Assembly: GCA_049654905.1 (NCBI GenBank)
Contig: JBASIS010000214.1
Span: 1 to 11,659, forward strand
Source of the DNA: M0108 sp049654905
GTDB taxonomy: Bacteria; Pseudomonadota; Gammaproteobacteria; Chromatiales; Chromatiaceae
Length of the DNA: 11,659 nucleotides
Reading direction: 5' to 3'
Positions 7,272-11,659 of this stretch are shown in pieces (the stretch's first letter is position 1; each line of letters begins with the position of its first letter). The position numbers and the translations under genes are program-made. Below the pieces are notes generated by a model. That model was not told the origin of the DNA and ran no database searches. It was given only the letters and a program-made list of their open reading frames with translations.

Positions 7272-7311
7272 GGGCGCTGGCGGTAATCCCGCCGGTCCCT
7301 TTCTCGCGCCC
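7272..7311 (-). promoter_or_regulatory. Structured leader element upstream of the thiamine-binding gene
   Basis: On the minus strand this 40-base stretch folds as a closed element. An outer 6-bp stem GGGCGC/GCGCCC (7311-7306 with 7277-7272) encloses a 12-base asymmetric loop containing GAGAAAGGGACC and an inner perfect stem GGCGG/CCGCC around GATTA. A smaller GCCC/GGGC hairpin lies just 5'. The 3' part (GGATTACCGCCAGCG) resembles the GGATAATGCCAGCG end of the TPP riboswitch, and the downstream gene is thiamine-linked. The canonical CTGAGA and ACCTGAT boxes are absent, so it is not a standard TPP aptamer. Chance is possible in GC-rich DNA. Confidence 0.3.
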
Positions 7312-7343
7312 CTTGGGGCCCACTTTGATTGCCGAGCTCCTGG

Positions 7344-7808
7344 ATGTTGCAAGAACAAGAAGTTACTGAACCGGACTGGGAAAGCCCGCTAACCCTCAAG
7401 CTGACCCCGGCCCTGCTGATGCATTCTCTCATGGCCACCGCTACCGCCGTCCACACCGGCTACGCGAGTTGCGTGGACGATAAACTGGTGGTCAATGACC
7501 TGGTGTCCCTGGATGGCACCGTTGGCAACTATGTGCGCCTCGTCGAGCAGGATTTCTACGAGGACGAAGACCCAGATACCGTCTGGCACGACTGGACTTT
7601 GGAAATATCCATCGGCAAGATCCTGACCACGGCCCATTGGCAGATCCCTACCCAGGCCTCCCCCATGGAGTGGGAGTGGACTGCTCGCGAGGCGGAGAAG
7701 GCCTTTGGCAGCGCCTGTATCCTTATCGGTCGGCGTGTCCGGCAGGGCTTGGTGGTCGACGAGCCCGTACCTATCGAACAACCCCACCCGCGCATGAGCC
7801 GGCATTGA
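7344..7808 (+). CDS. Hypothetical protein, unrecognised, 154 residues
   Basis: I do not recognise a family. The frame has strongly coding character: the third codon base is mostly G or C, and the product is well mixed in composition with a Trp-rich, acidic middle (DFYEDEDPDTVWHDW, 70-84; MEWEW further on). There is no signal peptide, membrane segment or cysteine motif. The N-terminal ~40 residues include a short hydrophobic helix around LTPALLMHSLMATATAV. The start is uncertain: ATG 7344 and TTG 7329 are both possible and neither has a clear ribosome site. The gene is divergent from the thiamine-binding/metallophosphatase pair. It could be co-transcribed with the small gene downstream, 129 bases away. 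The opposite-strand frame over the same region looks like a shadow. Confidence 0.65.
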   Translation: MLQEQEVTEPDWESPLTLKLTPALLMHSLMATATAVHTGYASCVDDKLVVNDLVSLDGTVGNYVRLVEQDFYEDEDPDTVWHDWTLEISIGKILTTAHWQIPTQASPMEWEWTAREAEKAFGSACILIGRRVRQGLVVDEPVPIEQPHPRMSRH

Positions 7809-7937
7809 GCCCAGCGCCCGCTTGCCCTGGGTCACCTGCTTAAAGTTGTACTTGATCTCGGACTAGCGAATAACCAGGGCCTGCATTTGCCTGCCGGACC
7901 CTGGATACCTCTTTTCAAACTTAACGAGGCCCAGCCT

Positions 7938-8192
7938 ATGAACTTCAAGATCGATATCGACATAACCCCGGAAGAGATGCGCAAACTGCTCGGTCTGCCC
8001 GATGTGGAGGCCTTTCAGCGGCAGATACTGGATGACATCCGCCAGCGCATGGTAGAGGGCGTCGAGGGCTATGACCCCCTTAAGCTCTTCCAGCCCTACA
8101 TGGCCGGGTCCATGGCCTCTTGGGACATGATGCAAAAGATGTTCTCGGCGGCGGTCGGCTCAAGCCAGATCGGCGGTAAGACCGCAGATTAG
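7938..8192 (+). CDS. Small DUF6489-like protein, 84 residues
   Basis: The start MNFKIDIDITPEEMRKLLGLPDVE (given here as its key parts: KIDIDITPEEMRKLLGL, residues 4-20, then PDVEAFQ) fits the small DUF6489-type family as I recall it: a short beta strand, an acidic TPEE turn and an amphipathic helix. The rest is helical and Met-rich (FQPYMAGSMASWDMMQKMF, 51-69). No function is established that I know of. I choose ATG 7938 rather than the in-frame start at 7887 because GAGG lies 8 bases before it and the conserved part begins immediately. No export signal is visible. The Met-rich amphipathic C-terminal helix could mediate surface or protein contacts, which is speculation. Confidence 0.75.
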   Translation: MNFKIDIDITPEEMRKLLGLPDVEAFQRQILDDIRQRMVEGVEGYDPLKLFQPYMAGSMASWDMMQKMFSAAVGSSQIGGKTAD

Positions 8193-8213
8193 GTTGTTCC
8201 CGACGGGCACTGC

Positions 8214-8450
8214 TCAGCCCAGCCGTTCCAGTTCCCGCTTAGCCTGGGCGCGGATGGTCTCCAGTTCCGCGATCAGCCGATTGATCGTGTTATCGATATC
8301 GGCCTCGCTGTGCATCATGGGGCCGACGATGATGGAGCCGTCGATGGCGTAGCCGTGCTGGCCGAGACGGATGCCCACCCCGGGCTCCGCCAGGATGTCG
8401 AACAGCGCCCAGCCGGTATTGGGGAGATGGAGTTGGAAGACATGTGGCAT
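8214..8450 (-). CDS. Hypothetical protein, 78 residues
   Basis: I recognise no family. The protein has a compact N-terminal part (FQLHLPNTGWALFDILAEPG, 5-24) with strand-like hydrophobic patterning, a Gly-rich middle (SIIVGPMMHSEADID, 39-53), and a C-terminal helix rich in R, E and L (RLIAELETIRAQAKRELERL) that could form a coiled coil. The start ATG at 8450 has only a weak GGAC upstream. It lies 44 bases downstream of purN on the same strand and could be the last gene of the purM-purN transcript. It is convergent with the DUF6489-like gene, 21 bases away. The balanced composition and clean ends favour a real gene, though the length leaves doubt. Confidence 0.6.
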   Translation of the reverse strand: MPHVFQLHLPNTGWALFDILAEPGVGIRLGQHGYAIDGSIIVGPMMHSEADIDNTINRLIAELETIRAQAKRELERLG

Positions 8451-8494
8451 GGGTTTGTCCGTGCGTCTGGTTCTGGCCGGGAGCCTTGGGTCGT

Positions 8495-9160
8495 CTATTC
8501 AGTCGTCAGGTTGTCGAGGCGTAAGGGTTGTTGCAGGGGCTCGCCGTCCAGGCGGGGTAAGCCGTCCGCGCCCAGTAACAAACGGCCCTGGGCGAACCAT
8601 CGCACCACTTGCGGATAGATGCGGTGCTCCTGAATCAGCACCCGGGCCGCCAGCCGGGTGGCGTCATCGCCGGGTTCCACCTGGACCACCGCCTGGAGCA
8701 CCGCCGGGCCGCCATCCAGATCCTCCGTGACAAAGTGTACCGTCGCCCCATGTTCGCGTTCGCCGACCTCCAGGGCCCGCTCGTGGGTGTGCAGGCCGCG
8801 AAACTTGGGCAGTAGTGAGGGGTGGATGTTGAGCATCCGGCCTCGGTAATGGGTCACGAAGCCCGGGGTCAGGATGCGCATGAAACCGGCCAGGACCACC
8901 AGCCCGGGCTGAAAGCCGTCAATGAGTTCCATGAGGGCCGCGTCGAAGGCGGGGCGGTCGGGGTAATCCCGATGGCTCAGCACCCGCCCCTCGATAGCGG
9001 CCTGGCGCGCCCGTTCCAGCCCGAAGGCATCCGCCTCGTTGGCAATGACGGCGCGGAGGTGAATGGGCAGTGTCCCGTTCTGGACCGCATCAATCAGGGC
9101 CTGCAGGTTGCTCCCGCTGCCCGAGATCAGCACTACCACGGACAGGGGGCTACTGCTCAC
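8495..9160 (-). CDS. purN: Phosphoribosylglycinamide formyltransferase PurN
   Basis: Transfers a formyl group from 10-formyl-tetrahydrofolate to GAR, the third step of de novo purine synthesis, in the cytosol. With the GTG at 9160 the protein has 221 residues. It shows the phosphate-binding loop VVLISGSGSNLQALI near the N-terminus, the catalytic Asn and His in MLNIHPSLLP, the GLHTHERALE segment, and the catalytic Asp in VTEDLDGGPAV. The GTG start overlaps the purM stop (GTGA), and a clear AGAGGG ribosome site sits 7 bases upstream. Longer frames starting inside purM are therefore not needed. The C-terminal ~30 residues (LLLGADGLPRLDGEPLQQP onward) extend a little past the E. coli enzyme, as in many homologues. 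Confidence 0.97.
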   Translation of the reverse strand: MSSSPLSVVVLISGSGSNLQALIDAVQNGTLPIHLRAVIANEADAFGLERARQAAIEGRVLSHRDYPDRPAFDAALMELIDGFQPGLVVLAGFMRILTPGFVTHYRGRMLNIHPSLLPKFRGLHTHERALEVGEREHGATVHFVTEDLDGGPAVLQAVVQVEPGDDATRLAARVLIQEHRIYPQVVRWFAQGRLLLGADGLPRLDGEPLQQPLRLDNLTTE

Positions 9161-10227
9161 GCCGCCGCCCTCTGGGCGAAAATCACCGCGGGCGGGCCCG
9201 AGCAAGCCTCGATATGGCCTAGAATCCAGGCGGACTCACCCAATTCCCCCAGCCGCTGGCAGGCCAGCGCAGCCATGGCCGCAGGGACGCAGAGCACGAG
9301 GCCGACGCCACAGTTGAAGGTGCGCCGCATCTCCGCCTCCGCGACCCCGCCCTGGGTTTGCAGCCAGGCGAAGACGGGCGGAAGTCCCCAGGAGTGCAGG
9401 TCGATGACCGCCTGGGTACCTGCCGGCAGGACGCGCGGCAGATTCTCCGGCAAGCCACCGCCGGTGATGTGGGCCATGGCATGGACCGGCACTTCCTTCA
9501 TCAACTCCAGCACCGGTTTGACATAGATGCGGGTAGGGGCCAGCAGGCGCTCCCCCAGGGTCATGCCCTCCAGATCCTGCTGGAGTGGGGCGCCGCTGAC
9601 CTCCAGGATCTTGCGGATTAGCGAATAGCCGTTTGAATGGGGGCCGGAGGAGGCTAGGCCGACCAGGACGTCCCCGGGCTGGACGCGATCGGGTGTCAGG
9701 AGTTGGTCCTTCTCGGCGATGCCGACGCAAAAGCCCGCCAGGTCGTAGTCACCGGGGGCGTACAGCCCCGGCATCTCCGCCGTCTCACCGCCGGTGAGGG
9801 CGCAGCCCGCCAGTTCGCAGCCCTTGGCAATACCTGCCACCACGGTGGTGGCGACCTCGAGTTCGAGCCGTCCGGTGGCGTAGTAGTCAAGAAAAAAGAG
9901 GGGCTCGGCCCCGGCCACCAGGATGTCGTTGGCGCACATGGCCACCAGGTCGATCCCAATGGTGTCGTGGCGACCCAGTTCCAGGGCCAATTTCAGCTTG
10001 GTGCCTACGCCATCCGTGCCCGATACCAGCACCGGCTGGCGGTATTTATGCAGAGGTAATTCGAAGAGGGCGCCAAAGCCCCCCAGCCCCGTCATGACGC
10101 CGGGCCGGAAGGTGGTGGCGGCCAGGGGCTTGATACGCTCCACCAAGGCATTGCCAGCGTCTATGTCGACCCCGGCGTCGCGGTAACTCAGCCCGGGCTT
10201 GTTAGGGGTAGGGAGGTCCTGTGGCAT
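9157..10227 (-). CDS. purM: Phosphoribosylformylglycinamidine cyclo-ligase PurM (AIR synthetase)
   Basis: ATP-dependent ring closure of FGAM to AIR, the fifth step of purine synthesis. The protein has 356 residues from the ATG at 10227, close to the 345 of E. coli PurM. Hallmarks include LSYRDAGVDIDAGN near the N-terminus, MTGLGGFGALFEL, SGTDGVGTKLKLA, the metal and ATP segment GIDLVAMCANDILVAGAEPL, GGETAEMPGLY, GPHSNGYSLIRK and HITGGGLPENLPRVL. TTGGAG lies 6 bases before the ATG. Another 22 in-frame codons upstream (to 10293) would cross the predicted promoter, so I reject them. It leads a two-gene operon with purN and has its own extended -10 promoter, divergent from the phosphatidyltransferase gene. 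Confidence 0.97.
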   Translation of the reverse strand: MPQDLPTPNKPGLSYRDAGVDIDAGNALVERIKPLAATTFRPGVMTGLGGFGALFELPLHKYRQPVLVSGTDGVGTKLKLALELGRHDTIGIDLVAMCANDILVAGAEPLFFLDYYATGRLELEVATTVVAGIAKGCELAGCALTGGETAEMPGLYAPGDYDLAGFCVGIAEKDQLLTPDRVQPGDVLVGLASSGPHSNGYSLIRKILEVSGAPLQQDLEGMTLGERLLAPTRIYVKPVLELMKEVPVHAMAHITGGGLPENLPRVLPAGTQAVIDLHSWGLPPVFAWLQTQGGVAEAEMRRTFNCGVGLVLCVPAAMAALACQRLGELGESAWILGHIEACSGPPAVIFAQRAAA

Positions 10228-10233
10228 GACGGG

Positions 10234-10239
10234 CTCCAA
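10234..10239 (-). promoter_or_regulatory. Ribosome binding site deciding the purM start
   Basis: TTGGAG on the minus strand is spaced 6 bases from ATG 10227. It supports the 356-residue PurM over the longer open frame. Confidence 0.65.
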
Positions 10240-10255
10240 TAATGAATTAGTTCGC

Positions 10256-10264
10256 ATTCTAGCA
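10256..10264 (-). promoter_or_regulatory. Extended -10 promoter for purM-purN
   Basis: The minus strand reads TGCTAGAAT: a TAGAAT hexamer (5 of 6 to TATAAT) preceded by the TGn of an extended -10. No convincing -35 lies 16-18 bases upstream. The predicted transcription start is near 10249, giving a leader of ~20 bases to the purM ATG. Confidence 0.5.
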
Positions 10265-10286
10265 GTTGGCCCTGGCCGCCGGTACT

Positions 10287-10316
10287 TGGACAAAGCCGGG
10301 CCCGAGGGAATAAAAT
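10287..10316 (+). promoter_or_regulatory. Sigma-70 promoter for the phosphatidyltransferase gene
   Basis: TGGACA (10287-10292) and TAAAAT (10311-10316) each match the consensus at 5 of 6 positions and are separated by 18 bases. The predicted start is near 10323, leaving a leader of ~33 bases. It lies back to back with the purM promoter. Confidence 0.55.
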
Positions 10317-10355
10317 CCTCACCACTTTCACCTCCCCCTCACGGGTGTCATAGGC

Positions 10356-10916
10356 TTGAAACTCAGGGATCTGCCCAACATCATCAGCTTTCTGCGCCTG
10401 CTGGCGGTGATGCCCGTGGTGCTACTCCTCCTGGAGGGGGCCTTTGGCTGGGCGCTCCTGCTGTTCGTCCTGGCGGGCCTGTCCGATGGACTTGATGGCT
10501 TTCTCGCCAAGCAATTCCACTGGCAGAGCCAGTTGGGCGGCATCCTGGACCCCCTGGCCGACAAGACCCTGCTGGTGGCCTGCTTTCTGGTCCTGGGGGC
10601 CCTTAAGCTGATCCCCATCTGGCTCGTGGTGGCCGCCATCAGTCGCGACCTCATCATTGTCGGTGGCGCTACCCTCTATCACTTCCGGGTCGCGGAAATC
10701 CGGCCGGCGCCAACCTGGGCGAGTAAGCTTAATACGTTGCTACAGATCGCCCTGGTGGTGACCGTCATCGCCAATGCCGGGCCCTTGCCCTTGCCTGCCC
10801 TCCTGGTGGCGGTCCTGACCTGGGCCTGTCTCGCCACCATCCTCATCAGCGGTCTTCAGTATGTCTGGGTCTGGTCGCGCAAGGCGCGGGCCATGGGCCT
10901 GCACGAGGATTCATGA
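10356..10916 (+). CDS. CDP-alcohol phosphatidyltransferase (PgsA-like)
   Basis: Integral membrane enzyme joining a CDP-diacylglycerol phosphatidyl group to a small alcohol. The best guess is glycerol-3-phosphate (phosphatidylglycerophosphate synthase), but the acceptor cannot be read with certainty. The 186 residues form about five or six hydrophobic segments (~8-27, 29-43, 70-90, 91-107, 125-141, 145-165). The family motif is present: Asp44, Asp47-Gly48, Ala51, Gly61, Asp65, Asp69, all at the right spacing. Position 52, normally Arg after the Ala, is Lys. The start is TTG, following only a weak GGGTG. No in-frame ATG or GTG exists upstream before a stop, and KLRDLPNIISFLR is the expected N-terminus. 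It is convergent with the glycosyltransferase and divergent from purM. Confidence 0.88.
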   Translation: MKLRDLPNIISFLRLLAVMPVVLLLLEGAFGWALLLFVLAGLSDGLDGFLAKQFHWQSQLGGILDPLADKTLLVACFLVLGALKLIPIWLVVAAISRDLIIVGGATLYHFRVAEIRPAPTWASKLNTLLQIALVVTVIANAGPLPLPALLVAVLTWACLATILISGLQYVWVWSRKARAMGLHEDS

Positions 10917-10938
10917 GCCACCCCGGTGGTCCCGGGCA

Positions 10939-11659
10939 TCAGCTAACCGGGTTCTGTTCCAACTCCTCCAGGTAGTGGCGGGCGCTGCGCCCCTGGTCAT
11001 AGTCCGCCACCGCCGCCTTCAGGACCTCGCGGGGCGGCGGCCGATCCAGGGTCGCGCACATGACCTCGGCCAGGGCCGCAATATCTCCGACCGGCACCAG
11101 GGGGCCAAGGCGCCCGGCGTCTAGCACCTCTGCCGGGCCACTGGGACAATCCGTCGCGACCACCGGCGTGCCCAGGGCCATGGCCTCGGTCAGGACGTTG
11201 GGCGAGCCCTCCCAGGCGGAGGAGAGGACGAAGAGGTCGGCCGCAGCCAGGAAGGGCAGGGGATTGGCCTGGAAACCGGGAAGATCCACCTGGTGTTGAA
11301 TACCCAGTTGCCTGACCAGGTCTGTCAAGGCCTGGCGGTCACTGCCCTCGCCGATGATGACCAGCCGGCAGGGGCGGTCCTGGCTCACCCGCGCGAAGGC
11401 GCGGATCAGGGTGGGGAAGTCTTTCTGACGTTGCAGCCGGCCGGCCCCCAGGATGACCGGCGGCCCCTCCTTCTGGAACCAGGGATGGGGACAGGGCTCC
11501 GCGGCCAGCTGCCCCAGCTCGGGGGTGATGACCGGATTGCGGATGACGCGGATAGACTCCAGCGGCAGCCGGGCCAGGGCGGCAGTGTCCGCCGCCACGC
11601 CCTGGGAGACTGCCACGATGCGATCCATGCGCGGATACAGCCAGCGCAGGGGCCAGGCG
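10939..11659 (-). CDS. Glycosyltransferase, GT4-type, partial (5' end outside window)
   Basis: The open frame continues through the right edge; residues such as RWLYPRMDRIVAVSQGVA run across the ATG at 11628, so that codon is internal and the N-terminal domain is missing. What remains is the C-terminal GT-B nucleotide-sugar domain: ILGAGRLQRQKDFPTLIRAF, RLVIIGEGSDRQALT, the HQVDLPGF strand, then LSSAWEGSPNVLTEAMALGTPVVAT with the conserved Glu of the E-x7-E motif, and GPAEVLDAGRLGPLVPVGD. It would transfer a sugar from an activated donor to a glycan or lipid acceptor, probably for a cell-surface polysaccharide. The acceptor is not predictable. Only 22 bases separate its stop from the convergent phosphatidyltransferase stop. 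Confidence 0.93.
   Translation of the reverse strand, partial: AWPLRWLYPRMDRIVAVSQGVAADTAALARLPLESIRVIRNPVITPELGQLAAEPCPHPWFQKEGPPVILGAGRLQRQKDFPTLIRAFARVSQDRPCRLVIIGEGSDRQALTDLVRQLGIQHQVDLPGFQANPLPFLAAADLFVLSSAWEGSPNVLTEAMALGTPVVATDCPSGPAEVLDAGRLGPLVPVGDIAALAEVMCATLDRPPPREVLKAAVADYDQGRSARHYLEELEQNPVS

Noticed and set aside
7389..7835. Minus-strand open frame of 148 codons opposite the unrecognised 154-residue protein
   Set aside because: The plus-strand frame has better codon character and composition. I cannot exclude the minus frame fully, but nothing positive supports it.
7843..7880. Possible promoter TTGTAC, 17-base spacer, AATAAC before the DUF6489-like gene
   Set aside because: Only 3 of 6 and 4 of 6 matches to consensus, which is near chance level.
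8822..9526. Plus-strand open frame of 234 codons opposite purN and purM
   Set aside because: It spans the junction of two well-supported minus-strand genes and shows no family signature.
10918..10929. CCACCCCGGTGG palindrome between the convergent phosphatidyltransferase and glycosyltransferase genes
   Set aside because: Very short stem and loop without a T tract, so not a credible intrinsic terminator.

Overview
The window reads as chromosome of a GC-rich gammaproteobacterium. The 3' end of 5S rRNA resembles the enterobacterial one, and the housekeeping genes (rsmA, lon, purM, purN, a PgsA-type phosphatidyltransferase) have gammaproteobacterial architecture. My impression of a purple-sulfur or related Chromatiales organism is inference from protein style and was not tested by any search. 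I see no insertion sequence, phage gene, CRISPR array or tRNA.

Layout. Bases 1-84 hold the tail of a 5S rRNA gene and its intrinsic terminator, the end of an rRNA operon running rightward. Facing it are lon and, overlapping its start, rsmA, both on the minus strand (197-3491), with a second hairpin terminator between lon and the rRNA operon. Bases 3640-6044 hold a plus-strand pair that overlaps by ATGA: a CHAD-domain protein with a degenerate CYTH-like N-terminus, and an orphan ParA/MinD-type ATPase without ParB. Next is a minus-strand pair (6084-7231): a thiamine-binding (MTH1187/DUF77-type) small protein and a calcineurin-like metallophosphatase, also overlapping by ATGA. A leader with a compact predicted RNA fold precedes it. 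Bases 7344-8450 carry three small genes: an unrecognised acidic protein, a small DUF6489-like protein (both plus strand) and an unrecognised 78-residue protein (minus strand). Bases 8495-10227 are purM-purN (minus strand, GTGA overlap), divergent from a CDP-alcohol phosphatidyltransferase gene (10356-10916). The window ends in the C-terminal part of a GT4-type glycosyltransferase (minus strand), cut by the right edge.

How the genes fit together. purM and purN carry out two steps of de novo purine synthesis. rsmA and lon link ribosome maturation and protein quality control beside an rRNA operon. The most interesting unit is the CHAD-ParA pair. CHAD domains bind polyphosphate and ParA-family ATPases position cargo on the nucleoid, so a translationally coupled pair suggests a dedicated system for distributing polyphosphate granules. 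That function is inferred; the gene pairing and the motifs are directly visible.
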